Origin: Anisodus tanguticus
Taxonomy: Eukaryota; Streptophyta; Magnoliopsida; Solanales; Solanaceae
Direction of reading: 5' to 3'
Length of the DNA: 64,000 nucleotides
Assembly (NCBI GenBank): GCA_034509755.1
Contig: CM067555.1
Location: 752,142-816,141 of the forward strand
Position 1 is the first letter of the stretch. Each line of letters starts with the position of its first letter. The position numbers were made by a program, and so were the translations under genes. Of this stretch, positions 23,350 through 35,689 are shown piece by piece. The notes beneath the pieces are model-generated. The model had not been told where the DNA came from and did no database searches. It saw nothing but the letters and a program-made list of their open reading frames with translations.

Positions 23350-23420
23350 AAAAGAAGAAAAAAAAGGCAATCCGGTGTACTAAGCTTCTGCTATGCGCGG
23401 GATCCGGAAAACAACCGGCC
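23350..23420 (-). repeat. TS-type SINE 3' fragment
   Basis: Reverse-complement match to the TS SINE 3' part: 'ggcaatccggtgtactaagc' and 'tgctatgcgcgggatccgg'. It is short and degenerate, with no clear ends. Confidence 0.6.
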
Positions 23421-23546
23421 TTATATGTCAGTAGGAAATTATATAGAATATCTAGTGCTAGAGAAATTATTCTTGTTATTATTGTAAAATATATATATGT
23501 ATGTCCATATTGCCTTAGTTTTACTCGTGTGCTAAATGAGGATGAT

Positions 23547-23633
23547 ACTATACATTTGGTAGGCTTGGTATTATACATTTGGTAAGCTTGGTACTATATA
23601 TTTGATAGGCTTGGTACTATACATTTGGTAGGC
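23547..23633 (+). repeat. 23-bp tandem repeat
   Basis: Almost four copies of actatacatttggtaggcttggt with one or two changes per copy, in the spacer about 350 bp upstream of the plastid-protein gene. Confidence 0.9.
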
Positions 23634-23978
23634 ATCAAGAGGTTTACCATCTCTATAAATAAATAGTTAAATCATCATTTGTAAGATGCAGCAACAACAA
23701 GTGATAATACAGTCTCTTCCTCCTCTCTACCGAGTTATTAGTTTGCTTCTATTATTTATTTGGGATTATATAGTTTCATAAGTTATATAGTATAGTACTT
23801 ATTATTTTTTTACTAATAGTTGTCCACCACTGATTTGCAAAAGCCCTTATCCTATCTCATCATCATGGTCTCAAAATAACCACTTCTAAACTACACAGAG
23901 AAAACAAAATTATCTCACATTCCTCTACATGACCCTAGTATAGTGTATCTACATACACAGAAGGGAAGACAAGTAGCC

Positions 23979-26519
23979 ATGTCTTCCTTAACAACCAGAC
24001 AACTCTTGCACATAACACATAATTCCCAAGTGCAAATTTGTCCTTCAAGGTCTATTCCTCTGAAAACTGTGTTCATCAACAAGAACAACAACAACAGTAG
24101 TACTAGGTTCTTTAACCTCAGTGAGTTTTCATGTCACCAGAATTTGTCTGTTGTGGTGAAGGCAGCTGGTGGGGGTGGCAGCATTTCACCTAATGATCAA
24201 GATTATGAAGATGGGGTTTCTTTGGGAACCATGAAATTGCCTCAAGATATTGATCTTGCAAGATTTGAAACTTTACTCTTTCAGGTACTTCTGATTCAGA
24301 ATTTGTATAAATTCCACCAAAGTCTGATATGATTTCATGTTTAAATTTCTTTACTTTTATTTCTTTACAAAAAGTCAATATATTGCATTAAGTATTTTTA
24401 GTCCATTTTAATTAGAAGTCGTAAGAAGAGTATGTTAGTTCTTGAATCCTAAGTGACCAGTTCCAACTCAGAAGTAAGATAACTCATGTCAATTGTCGGA
24501 TTCACTCTCTCTAAACCAAAGACATTCAAAGGGGTTCAAGAAAATGACTAGTGCAGAAGCAATTTGCCTCCTTAGGCATAGTGTTTAATTTAGAAAACAT
24601 TAGCTAAAGCTCCCAAAATTGGAACTCCACTATACAAGATAGGAACTAGGGAGTATCCTCTAGTCTAGTAGAGGCAGTGAAAAATAGTAGTAATTCCCTA
24701 GTTTTTTCAGAGACTCACTGAACGAAACTCCATACAGAGTCTTCAATAACCACTTAATGACTCGAGGCTATAGCGTATAAAGCTAGAATGTACACGTTTT
24801 TTAGTCACACTTGATTCATTTAGCAGTAACGCAAGACGAGCAATCAAGATTGATACAAATCAAGAAACCCAAACGACTAGTTTACTCCTGACACGTGCGC
24901 TCTCTTCGTTAGTCTGATCTCCGTATCATCAGCTCGAGACCTAGAAGAATAAGATTGAGAAACCAAAGGGTGTCAAAAAAGTGCCATATTCATGTTCGGA
25001 CTTTGTGCATTTTCAGATGGCATTTTTCAATGTTTGGACTTTGTGTTTATACTTCATTTTCGTCTGGCCACTTAACAAGGAACGTTATGTTTATCATAGT
25101 TATTCTTGTCTTGATGCCCCATTTTTCTTGCAATTCTCTGTATAAATGTTTACATAGTAAGGGGGAAATGTCGTTTTAAGCATTGACCCTTAACTTTTTC
25201 TACTAGTATCTTTGTCGATAAAAGGAGATACAAGTACTTCCTCATGTTATGTTAACGATGCTTTGTTTTTGTGACATGCAGTGGGCTAACAGTCTTTGTC
25301 AAGGAGCTATGCTGCCTCTTCCGGTGCCTCTAAAGGTAACTCTTCCTGATTTCTATGCTCGCTATACTGTAAAATTAAGCAAAACTCCGTTCAAGAATTC
25401 AGTCGGTAGGAAAGTCATATCGCGAACATTAGATTATATACAACCTTGTTAACATTATAACCAATCAATCGTGGGTCTTCTATACATTTAGAAACCTTCT
25501 ATTCATTCCCGAACAGGTCCTATTATAATAGGTTGTAGCCGCAAAGAGATGGAGATTTGGCTCTAATTTTAACCTGCTTGAGACATCAGTCAAAATTTAA
25601 AGAAGTAAATATCATTTGTCCATATAACAAAATAGGCAGATTTTGTTTCTTTTGACTTCTTTCGTATTCATCATTTCATTTTCCCTTCTTTAGACTAATA
25701 ATTTTGCTAATACAGTCACACCTCTCTATAAAGGTGTCGTTTGTTCGGATATTTTTTTGGTTGCTATAGCAAAATGTTGCTATGTGTATTTTGTTTGTTT
25801 TATTTACTTGCATTAGCTATTGCTTCTTTCTTTTTCCGAATGCGCTGTCATAACTTATGCACTTTGTGTGTCTTACTTTGCTTGGGCGTGTGCTTTGTCT
25901 TGAGCCGAGGGTCTCTCAGAAACTGCCGCTATACCTATCAAGGTAGAGGTAAGCTCTGTGTACACTCTACCCTCCTCAGACCCCACATTGTAGGATTTCA
26001 CTAGGTATGTTGTTGTTGTATAGCAAAATGTTGTTATAGAGAACATATAATATAACATAACATTGAAATCGGTTCCAAAGAAAACGTGGATGTTATAGTG
26101 AAATGTTGTTACAGAGGATGATTGTTATAGATAGGTATGACATTATAAACCAAAGAAGTGTCCAATTCAGCAAAGGTTTTCTTATGTAAAATGCATACGA
26201 TCGCAGACTAAAAACTCGAATGATCGGTGGTTTTTGCAGAATGTTCATCAAGATTCTGACTTACTATTGAACTTTTTGTATACAGGTTGATAAAATTCCT
26301 CGCGGAGCCAGAGTTTGCTTTATTACAGTTGATGGTGCTCAAACTGAAGTGATTGCATATATAGATTGTATGGTTTTCCCTGCTACCGAGACCTCGCCTC
26401 CAATATTTCGAGCCATCCGAAATGGACCCTCGAGAGATACGGCGCCTCCGGGGGAGCCAAGAATCATGAGAAGCCTATTAGGTGCCCTTCAGAAATCTGT
26501 TGAGATAGCCAGAGTTTGA
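23979..26519 (+). CDS. Plastid-type protein of unknown function, 3 exons, 197 aa
   Basis: Exons are 23979-24284, 25282-25335 and 26286-26519, with GT-AG introns in frame and a TGA stop. The first 65 residues or so are rich in Ser, Thr, Asn and basic residues with almost no acids, which fits a chloroplast transit peptide. After a Gly-rich linker the conserved core reads GTMKLPQDIDLARFETLLFQ, WANSLCQGAMLPLPVPLKVD, ARVCFITVDGAQTEVIAYID and PPGEPRIMRSLLGALQKSVE. I recognise this as a conserved plant and algal plastid family, possibly the one labelled DUF7148, but no reaction is known to me. The start was chosen because the ATG precedes the transit peptide directly. Intron 2 holds a MITE with a nested RTE piece. 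The copia element lies 353 bp past the stop. Confidence 0.8.
25713..26143. mobile_element. pogo-related MITE, carrying a nested insertion
   Basis: The left end CAGTCACACCTCTCTATAA and the right end (complement ATGTCATACCTATCTATAA) form imperfect TIRs. TA lies on each side, at 25711-25712 and 26144-26145. Internal 'gttatagtgaaatgttgtta' motifs are typical of this family. Removing the nested 239-bp piece and one copy of its duplication leaves about 180 bp. It lies in intron 2 of the plastid-protein gene. Confidence 0.7.
25780..26018 (+). mobile_element. RTE LINE 3'-end insertion nested in the MITE
   Basis: A 239-bp copy of the RTE 3' end, from the 'cattagctattgcttcttt' block to a TTGTTGTTG tail. 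The exact 15-bp duplication TATAGCAAAATGTTG flanks it at 25765-25779 and 26019-26033. The perfect duplication proves it was inserted into the MITE, giving the order of events. Confidence 0.9.
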
Positions 26520-26872
26520 TAGCTGGAACTTGGAACACTTTATCTACTCCAATTGTTCTTTCTTTTAACACCCTTTTATGTATAAAAACATTTCCCAATC
26601 TTCAAATTCAGTGGAACTTCATTACAAGTGTAATAAAATTTAGTGTATAATATACACTTCAAGTTGAAGAATCTTAGTGTCATACATAGGCAATGCAGTT
26701 AACTTGAAGAATGGCTAGAAAAATATATCTGAGAATGGAGGCATTTTTTTTGGTTTCCCGCCCGTTGTCCGGCACTCGTATTGGGACTCGACTAATTCGC
26801 ATTCACACAAGCACATCCATTACTCTGCACAAACTCTCGCTATCTTTTATTTGTATTTTAAAATAATGTATG

Positions 26873-28093
26873 TGTTGGGTATTACAAAGGATTGCAGGAA
26901 ACGGAAATTACAAACAACTGCTAATGTAAGAATTGAAATTACAATTCAACTAGAAAACTGGAAATTACAAAGATGAAAATGAAAACTGCGTTTTTCTCGT
27001 TTTTCTTTGAGTCGAGTGTGGCACTCTGTCCTTAAGACAATATTGCCCCGTATGTATCCTTTATACGTCCTGGACAATTTGTCTCCCAAGATAAAACAGC
27101 AATGGAACACTTGAGCAAATGAAACTCAAATGCTACCTTGAAGAATATTGAGCAAGAAATGATGCAAGGAAGGTGTAGGAAGAAACTGTTTTGCTTGTGT
27201 ATTTTCGTGTATATAGCTAGTATATTTTTCGTGTCTCTCAACAATGGTGTAGGGGTGTTTATATAGGTGAGGGGGGCTGTTTAGCTGCCTCCATAATGAC
27301 CATTATTGGCCAAATAATGGCCATTATGGAGGTAGTAAAGCCACCAAATTAAATGGTGAAAAGACCAACGGAATTGGCCATTATAGAGGAGTAATTCGGC
27401 CAAAATAAATGGCCGAATTGAGTGCTTTGGCATTTTGTTTTGACCGTCGAAATTTTGATTTTCTCGAAAAACTTCGGGGACCAAACTCGTACATCTTGAA
27501 ACTTCGGGGACTAAACTCGTACATCTTGAAACTTCGGGACCAAACTATCCGAAAGAATTCTCGGTCCAAACTGTACATCTGAAACTTCTGGGATCAAACT
27601 GCACTTCTGGCAAAGTTCTCTGGCCCAAAAAGATAATATCAGAAGGCCCACAGCCCACGACCCACGACCCACGACCCGAGAACCCGAGAACCCGGAACCG
27701 GACCGGACGGGCGGGCGGCGGCGGCGCGCGTGTGGTCTTTCCTTGAACCGAAGCACATCTAGGTCCTCCCTCCTTTAAACACATGGGATACCCCTTGGGG
27801 TCCCAAACCCCAAACCAATTTCGAGTATTATATACACAACAATTCTTTCTTCCTCTACCGATGTGGGAGAATTGAACTCAATACCACACTTTCCATGCTT
27901 CAAACACCTCACTTCGTGGACCAATATCTCTTTCATTTCTTAATGAAATTTGACGATTCTTGGCCATACGGTTATCTACGTACTTAGTAGATCATGCATG
28001 TGTGAAGAACCGAATTCTCCAACATACGTAACACTAGTGTTTAAGCGTTAAAGTTGGTCGGTCGCAACTCCCGCCAAAGGCAAATTTCCAACA
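26873..28093 (-). repeat. 3' LTR of the copia element
   Basis: A 1221-bp LTR, TGTTGG to CCAACA. The middle (about 27620-27735) is GC-rich, with short 'cccacgac' and 'gagaaccc' repeats and a GGCGG tract. Two or three extra copies of an 'aaacttcggggac' unit at 27470-27545 account for much of its extra length over the other LTR. Confidence 0.9.
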
Positions 28094-28104
28094 ATCCCCT
28101 CTTG
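28094..28104 (-). other. Polypurine tract
   Basis: Read on the minus strand, the bases just before the 3' LTR are AAGAGGGGAT, directly followed by TGTTGG. This is the expected place and composition of the plus-strand priming site. Confidence 0.7.
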
Positions 28105-28691
28105 AAAGAGATTTTGGCGCACTCACATGGTGCCTTTTCCATTTCCAGCAATATTTCAGCGGACCGATGTTGCATAAGGAGAGGTAGCTTCAGCTTTGAA
28201 CCTTCCATACCGAATACCATCGGACTTACATACCGCGCGGTGAACGTGATGTCTTGAACCGTCGGTGTTTAGTGTAAGCCAAGTCAATGGTACCAACACA
28301 ACAAATTCCCTTACTCTCTTCTTCGTAATGTTTTGTCCGTTTTGGCCATGGACAACGTCTTGGATTCTTAAGTGCGTTCATTTTGAGGCGGCCCGTCCTC
28401 GCACTTAAATAGGTGGTCTCCTACAAGGTATCCTGCTATACCCCACTTCACAAGTGTTAGGAACCATTAAAAGTTTCCCAAACCTAACCTCAACTGTTGA
28501 GGAGCATTACAGTTTTGAAAACTTAACCTTTACCCACACTACGATAGCACTTAAAGTCTATCGCGGGAACGGCTTTGGATTTGGTGTTTCTTTTCGAAAT
28601 CACTATCCGAAGTGCTCATACTTCCACCGAAGCGATCAACCGAACCTTTACAACTTAGTTTTCCCATTGAACCAAATTACCGGGATCTCCG

Positions 28692-31339
28692 TTAGTAAGG
28701 TTGGGTTACCGCAGTTTGTATCGTCCTTATATTTTGGGTTTTAAGCCCATTCCCCTGAGGCATGTCATCCGATCTTTGGGTAAGCCCTTTGTCAATGGGT
28801 TCTGCTATATTATCCTTTGATTTAATGTAATCAATGGATATTATACCCGTGGTGATCAGTTGCCTAACGGTCTTATGCCTTCGTCGAATATGACGAGACT
28901 TGTCGTTGTACATAGCATTCCGTGCTCTTCCTAGAGCCGACCGATCGTCGAGTGGATCATTACCGAAGGTACGGGTTTGTTCCAACACGGAACATCCTCT
29001 AAGAAGTCATGAAGCCACTCAGCTTCTTCTTCTCCTGCTTTGTCTAAAGCGATAAACTCCGATTCCATTGTGGATCGGGCGATGCAAGTTTGCTTAGAGG
29101 ATTTTCAAGACACGCCCCACCACCAATTGTAAATACATACCCATTTGGTGGACTTGGTGTTCTCTATATCGGATATCCAGTTTGCATCACCTGTACCCCT
29201 CTAGTATGTACGGTGGATATCTCGAATAGTGTAACCCGTAATTTAACGTGTATTTCAAGTATTGTAATACCCGATTCAACGCCTTCCGGTGATTATCACT
29301 TGGATTACGGGTGAACCTAGCCAACTTATTGATCTGCGTAAGCAATATCGTGTCGGGTGCGGTTTGTTATATACATCAAACTACCGATCACTCGTGCATA
29401 TCGCTCCCGGTATACGGGTGCACCAAGATTTTTATCAAGCTTTTGATTTGAATCCATTGGTGACTTTATCGGTGAACTGCGTCTAACATCTCGAACTTTC
29501 TCAAAACATCCTCGATGTAGTGAGACCGAGATAAGACTAGCCGTCGGACGTCTTAGAGATTTTAATCCCTAAGATGACATCTGCGATACCCATATCCTTC
29601 ATGTCGAAGCATTGTTTCAACATGTTCTTAGTCTCTAGGATGACCCTAGGGATCGCTTCCCGTGATTAACATGTCGTCTACATACAGCATATCATAACAA
29701 ACGAGTCGAGTTACCTTTCATGTAGACACATTTATCACACTCATTAATGGTGAAACCCTTCGATAGTAGAGTACTTTATCAAATTTTTCGTGCCATTGCT
29801 TCGGGGCTTGTTTCGGCCCGTACAGAGATTTGACAAGTCGACGGACTTTCTTCTCTTGTCCTTGAACCACGTACCCCTCGGGTTGGTCCATATATATTTC
29901 TTCTTCCAAATCATCATTTAGGAAGGCTGTCTTGACGTCCATTTGGTGTATTTCAAGGTCACGCAAAGTCTGCGATCGCAATGAATACCCGTATGGATGT
30001 CATCCGGATACCGGGGAGTAGGTATCAAAGTAGTCAAAGCCTTCGTTTGCCGATAGCCCTTGACTACCAACCTGGCTTTGTACTTGTCTATAGACCCATC
30101 TCGCTTTGTATTTTCGTTTGAGTATCCACTTACACCCCAACGGTTTATTTCCGGAGGAAGATCAACCAACTCCCACGTATGGTTATGCGAGAATTGAGCC
30201 TATTTCACTCTCAATAGCTTCTTTCCAGCGGTGCTTCCGGAGTTGACAACGCCCGAGCAATTGTCCTAGGTTCATCATTAACCATATAAGCTACAAAGTC
30301 GGGGACCGAAGGATTTATCCTTCCTGGCCCTTTTACTTCGCCTTAGATCCATCTCTGGAGTCTCCAAGTTCGAGAATGCGGAACACTAGATTCCGGATGT
30401 TCACCACCTCGAGATTCGCTAGATCGAACCATTTAGATCCGGGGCGGTCAAGGACTCCGGTTCTTGAGAGCTTTGTGCATAACTTCGCTTGCGAGAGGTT
30501 ATGTCTTTCTCCTTTCTAGGAAAGGTACTTTCAAAGAATAGAGCATTCCTTGATTCCATTATTGTACCCTGGTGGATATATCGGAATATCGACTTATGCA
30601 CTAAGAAGCGATAAGCACTATCGTTATTTGCATATCCGATGAATATGCAATCTACGATCTTAGGCCCAATCTTGACTGCTTTGGCTTAGGTACTTCAACC
30701 TTTGCCGGACAACCCCACACCTTAAAATACTTGTAGGTGGGTTTCTTTCCTTTCCATGATTCATATGGAGTTTTGTCCTTACCCTTATGTGGGACTCTCG
30801 TTCGAGAATCGTATTAGCGGTAAGGACGGCTTCTCCCCACATGTTTTGGGGAAGTCGGAATTGATAAGCAAGGCATTCATCATTTCCTTTAATGTGCGGT
30901 TCTTACGTTCCGCCACACCGTTTGATTGAGGTGAGTATGGAGCCGTCGTTTGATGAATAATGCCTTCTTGGGCACAATATTCCTCAAAAGGCGCTACATA
31001 TTCTCCCCTCTATCGCTACGAATGGATTTAATCCGTAGGCTAAGTTGATTCTCAACTTCGCTTTGTAACGTCGGAACGCTTCAAAGGCTTCATCCTTACT
31101 TTTCAACAAGTAAAGGTAACAATACCTTGTGCTATCATCTATAAATGTCACAAAGTACTTGTTCCCCCTCTAGTTTGTGCAAACTTCAAATCACATATAT
31201 CTGTGTGAATAAGTTCTAGAGGAGCGGTATTCCTTTCGACGGATCGAAAAGGAAGCTTAGTGAGTTTTGCCTCTACGCACACCTCACACTTATGTTGAGG
31301 GTTTATGTCGATAGAAGGCAACAACTCCATCTTTACCAA
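28692..31339 (-). pseudogene. copia integrase, reverse transcriptase and RNase H region, frameshifted
   Basis: From the right: the integrase zinc-binding and start region (CEVCVEAKLTKLPF, LELIHTDICD, 31339-31148); an integrase core in broken frames to about 30650; the reverse transcriptase with KARLVVKGYRQ at about 30070, the stretch HQMDVKTAFLNDDLEEEIYM at about 29940 and SLYGPKQAPKQWHEKFD at about 29800; the catalytic LYVDDML at about 29664-29686; and a C-terminal RNase H part (YIKSKDNIAEPIDKGL, about 28800). Catalytic motifs are recognisable, but no frame runs through more than one block. Not functional. Confidence 0.85.
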
Positions 31340-31611
31340 ACCTTTGAATAGACTTGTAGTTTACGTGTCCTAATCTATGATGCCATAAATTAGAAGACTC
31401 AAGCAAATAAGAAGAAGACTCAACTTTATTTCCTTGACGCAATACGAGACATGGCATTCACTTTGAAGAGGCCTTCACAGACGAAGCCCCTCCCAACAAA
31501 TGTGCCATTTTTAGTGAGTACAAATTTATTTGATTCAAACACTAGCCTAAAACCAAAGCATTAACCAATAAAGGTCCGAAACTAGATTTCTTCTAATATA
31601 CGGGACGTGCA

Positions 31612-32914
31612 TCACTTCCTTCGAGTGAGTTCCTTGCCGGAAGTCATCTTCGGGACCACCTTTCCAACCCCTAGCACGTCCGAGGAAGCGTTGTTGCCCA
31701 TGAACAGCTTTCTTGTCGGAGACCGGAGTGTACGTGGAGAAGGCATCTTTGTTGGAACAGATGTGTCTTGTTGCACTGTGTCCACCCACCACCGCATCGG
31801 ATTCTCCACCAAGTTGGCTTCTAGCACCACCGCAGAGAATTCCTCGATCATGTCATCCGGAGCGTGTCCTTGACGACGTTTGCTTGAGCCTTGCCTTTTG
31901 ACTTGGCTTTTTGTTGTTGCTCGTCTTGAGCTTGCGGCATTCCTTGATCCTATGACCAGGTTTCCCACGGTGATGACAATTACCTCTCGAACATCTCTTG
32001 CGGCAGGGCTTTGCCGTCTTTCCGGAACTTCCGCTTTGCTTGAGTTCCCTTTGGCCTCCCGATTCGCCTTCGCCTCGGCGGGTTGTCTACCCTTTGGCAA
32101 GGTCTTCTTATTATCTTCCTGGATTTGCGGTTTGATAACAAGCTCTTCAAAGGTCATCTCCTTTGTCTTGAGTTTCAAGTAACTCATAAACTCATTCCAT
32201 GAAGGAGGTAACTTCTCAATCGGCGATGCAACCAAAAACTGCTCGTTTGGTTTCGGTCCTTCCAAATCCAAGTGATGTAGAATCATCGAAATTCCTGGAC
32301 TTGGGACATCACTGTCTTCTTGTCCACCATTTGGAATTTTAGAAATTTCCCAACGATGAACTTCTTAGTACCCGCATCTTGTGCGTTGTACTTCTTTTGC
32401 GCTTTTTCCCGGCCTCTTTGGCGGTGCCAACGGTGCAATAGACCGTGTAGAGAGGGGTTGCTAAGCGATTCAAGATATAGTTCTTGCACATGAAATCGCT
32501 ATGATTCCATGCGTCACGAACCATCTTCATGCCATTAATGACATGGATACCAAGGCCCCCCTTCACCCGTTTCATTGGGCGAAGAGTCCATTTCATCTCC
32601 AAACTTGTGGAGGATCTTCCGTAAGGAATCGGGCCATGCCCATAATCGTTAAGTAAAAACGGCATCTTTTGCCGCCATCTTTTGAATTTCGATCCCATGA
32701 ATTTTTCGGGGCGATCATGGTGGTGTGAAGAAGAGGGTGGAGCTCCGATGGCCGGGAAGGCGGCGGTGTAGCGCTTGAGCAAGCGAGTGGCGGCGACGAG
32801 CAGCAGCAAAGGCGGCGGTGTTAGCACGCCTTGAGCAAAGCAAGCATTGGTAGGGAAGGCAACATTGCCTCGAGAGGCGAGCGAGTAAACAACATCGGAC
32901 ATATTTCCAGCCAT
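31612..32914 (-). pseudogene. copia gag and protease region, frameshifted
   Basis: Begins with MAGNMSDVVYSLASRG, about 35 bp inside the 5' LTR. Includes DRPEKFMGSKFKRWRQKM, typical of copia gag, and LPPSWNEFMSYLKLK in the second frame. A CCHC-knuckle-like stretch (GKPGHRIKECRKLK when read in the right frame) lies near 31930-31980. Past it is a protease-like stretch around WWVDT. There are several frameshifts. Between the LTR and gag no TGGTATCAGAGC-type primer binding site is seen. Confidence 0.75.
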
Positions 32915-32951
32915 GTTATAGCAGTTTCAGTAAGCAAATATTGTCTTAAGT

Positions 32952-34109
32952 TGTTGGTTATTACAAAGGATTGCAGGAAACGGAAATTACAAACAACTGC
33001 TAATGTAAGAATTGAAATTACAATTCAACTAGAAAACTGGAAATTACAAAGATGAAAATGAAAAACTGTTTTTTTGTTTTTTTCTTTGAGTCGAGTGTGG
33101 CACTCGTCCTTAAGACAATATTGCCCCGTATGTATCCTTTATACGTCCCGGACAATTTGTCTCCCAAGATAAAACAAAGAATGGAACACTTGAGCAAAGG
33201 AAACTCAAATGCTACCTTGAAGAATATTGAGCAAGAAATGATGCAAGGAAGGTGTAGGAAGAAAGCTGTTTTGCTTGTGTATTTTCGTGTATATAGCTAG
33301 TATATTTTTCGTGTCTCTCAACAATGGTGTAGGGGTGTTTATATAGGTGAGGGAGGGCTGTTTTTGCCTCCATAACACCATTATTGGCCAAATAATGGCC
33401 ATTATGGAGGTAGTAAAGCCACCAAATTAAATGGTGAAAAGACCAACGGAATTGGCCATTATAGGAGGAGTAATTCAGCCAAAATAAATGGTTGAATTGA
33501 GTGCTTTGGCGTTTCTGTTTTGACCGTCGAAATTTTGATTTTCTGAAAAACTTCAGGGACCAAACTGTACATCTGAAACTTCTGGGATCAAACTGCACTT
33601 CTGGCAAAGTTCCCACGTCCCACGGCCCGAGAGCCCGAGAGCCCGAGAACCCGAGAACCCGAGAACCCGGAACCCGAGAACCCGGAACCCGGAACCCGGA
33701 ACCCGGAACTCGGAACCGGACCGGACGGGCGGGCGGCGGCGAGCGTGTGGTCTTTCCTTGAACCGAAGCACATCTAGGTCCTCCCTCCTTTAAACACATG
33801 GGATACCCCTTGGGGTCCCAAACCCCAAACCAATTTCGAGTATTATATACACAACAATTCTTTCTTCCTCTACCGATGTGGGAGAATTGAACTCAATACC
33901 ACACTTTCCATGCTTCAAACACCTCACTTCGTGGACCAATATCTCTTTCATTTCTTAATGAAATTTGACGATTCTTGGCCCTACGGTTATCTACGTACTT
34001 AGTAGATCATGCATGTGTGAAGAACCGAATTCTCAAACATACGTAACACTAGTGTTTAAGCCGTTAAAGTTGGTCGGTCGCAACTCCCGCCAAAGGCAAA
34101 TTTCCAACA
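32952..34109 (-). repeat. 5' LTR of the copia element
   Basis: A 1158-bp LTR, TGTTGG to CCAACA. It is nearly identical to the partner LTR outside 33540-33740, where it has an expanded (cccgagaa)n / (cccggaac)n tandem array and lacks the extra 'aacttcgggga' units. Confidence 0.9.
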
Positions 34110-34114
34110 GTATG

Positions 34115-34260
34115 TCACCCGTAAGAAGACGGTAGCCGAGACATAAGAGGGGAAAGCGCTCCGTACCATAATTTTTCCTTACTCACGATTCGAACCCGAG
34201 ATCTCTGGTTAAAGGTGGAGATATCGTATACATCCCCACAACCCTCATTTTTTTTTTCCT
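34115..34260 (-). repeat. tRNA-derived SINE-like fragment
   Basis: On the minus strand there is GATCTCGGGTTCGAATCGTG, a good B box, preceded by 'ggggatgtatacgatatctcc'. The pattern resembles Solanaceae SINE heads. A T run follows on the plus strand at 34250. Ends and target duplication are not clear. Confidence 0.4.
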
Positions 34261-35689
34261 CCCAATGCGTGGTACCCGCATTGAACCCTTTGAGAATATA
34301 GACTAATTCTATGCAAAACTCCTCAAATTGCATTTTAGCTATTGACGGCTTTTTATGCTGATTACATAATGATGTTGAAAGCAAACATTAGAAAGACTTT
34401 TTTACCTATTCGTTTATGAGTAGATCATAATGCAGATCCTATTTTATTTGCTGCAAATTGCAATCATGAAGTTGACACGTGTTGTTGAAGATTTAAGTTA
34501 TATAATATTAATGAATTTTATATCTTCAAATTATTAATTTATTGTAGCAGGTTATTCTTCTCTTTTTTAAATCATCATATCAGACTTGCTATGAAAATTT
34601 ACTCTTAAGATAACTTATCAAAATCAATCTACTGACTGTGCACATTTAAGTTTTGCCTCTTATGTAATTTTCCTGCCTCCATTTAAGCGTATTTGGTAAC
34701 ATTTCATACCTCCAACACAAAGTGCTAGTTTAACAGTTAATCTAATAGAGAAAACATCACATCTAAGTTCAATGACTTCCTAAAAGTTGTTAAAGTTGTA
34801 TAAAAAATAGAATGTATCAAACTTTTTGAATCGCCAAAAATGAAAAAACATTGTCATAAAAATTTGGAATTGGGTCTAAGTATACAAATTAAAGATTCTT
34901 TTTTCTAATAATCAAAATTTTGTGACCGAACTCTTATTTAGAAGTGCAATTTGAACACTAATCTGAAATATGGCGCTTATATTGTGGAATGGCATATTAC
35001 AGGATTATGTAAACATTATTTTCTACAACAACAATATACTCAGTGAAATTCTACAACGTGGAGTCTGAAAATGGTAGAATGTATGCCGACCTTATCTCTA
35101 ACATACCGTAATATATTAGTATCGTTTTATTTTTAACTTATAAATTTAATTTATTATAGACAATCAACTCCAATTAGCTTTAAAGAATTCGATATTATAA
35201 TATTTTACACATACAATGATAATGTATAAAAATTAAGTTCTCTTTTAGATAATTCTATAAGCTGGTTAGTATTTAATATTTAATTACGTTATCAATCACA
35301 AATAAGTTAAAATTGACTAATCATCAAAGGATGGAGGTTGTTACTCCTTAATTAGAGGTGTCAGATTTGAGTCCTGGATGTAAAAAATCTTTAATAGAAA
35401 GTACTTTCCCGAATGAATTTCATAACGCGTGAATTCAAATATAATCGAACTTAAATGTGAATAATACACATGATAACAAATTTTTAAAAAAATCTTTTCA
35501 GTGCCCAATCTTTAGATATTGATGACGGTTGGTTCCAAAAGGGAAAGTAAACTACCTAAAAACAAGTTGGCTTAGGTGACCATTTTCAACTTTGTCCTCA
35601 TCCACTGATCCTCACTATAATCTCCAAAAACCCATCTTCTTTTTTTCATTTTCACACACTATTCTTTATTTTTTCTCCAAACTTTGAAG
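34261..35689. other. Intergenic DNA upstream of the OR-like gene
   Basis: AT-rich. A degenerate RTE/TS 3' end (minus, 'acaacaacaatatactcagtgaaattctacaacgtgg') lies at 35023-35105. The last 150 bases before 35690 hold a pyrimidine-rich leader ('catcttctttttttc') typical of plant 5' UTRs. No other gene was seen. Confidence 0.5.

Larger units (their letters stand above)
26873..34109 (-). mobile_element. Ty1/copia LTR retrotransposon, complete ends, coding region decayed
   Basis: A 7237-bp element flanked by GTATG at 26868-26872 and 34110-34114. The LTRs are 26873-28093 (3' LTR in the element's own orientation) and 32952-34109 (5' LTR); both start TGTTGG and end CCAACA. The minus-strand domain order is gag, protease/zinc knuckle region, integrase, reverse transcriptase, RNase H, which is the copia order. 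Every domain is broken by frameshifts. The LTRs remain very similar apart from a tandem-repeat segment, so insertion is fairly recent. It landed 353 bp downstream of the plastid-protein gene and about 1.6 kb upstream of the OR-like gene. Confidence 0.92.

Noticed and set aside
27511..27784. Arg/Gly/Ser-rich minus-strand open frames near 27.6 and 33.6 kb
   Set aside because: They arise from the GC-rich tandem repeats of the copia LTRs, not from a gene.
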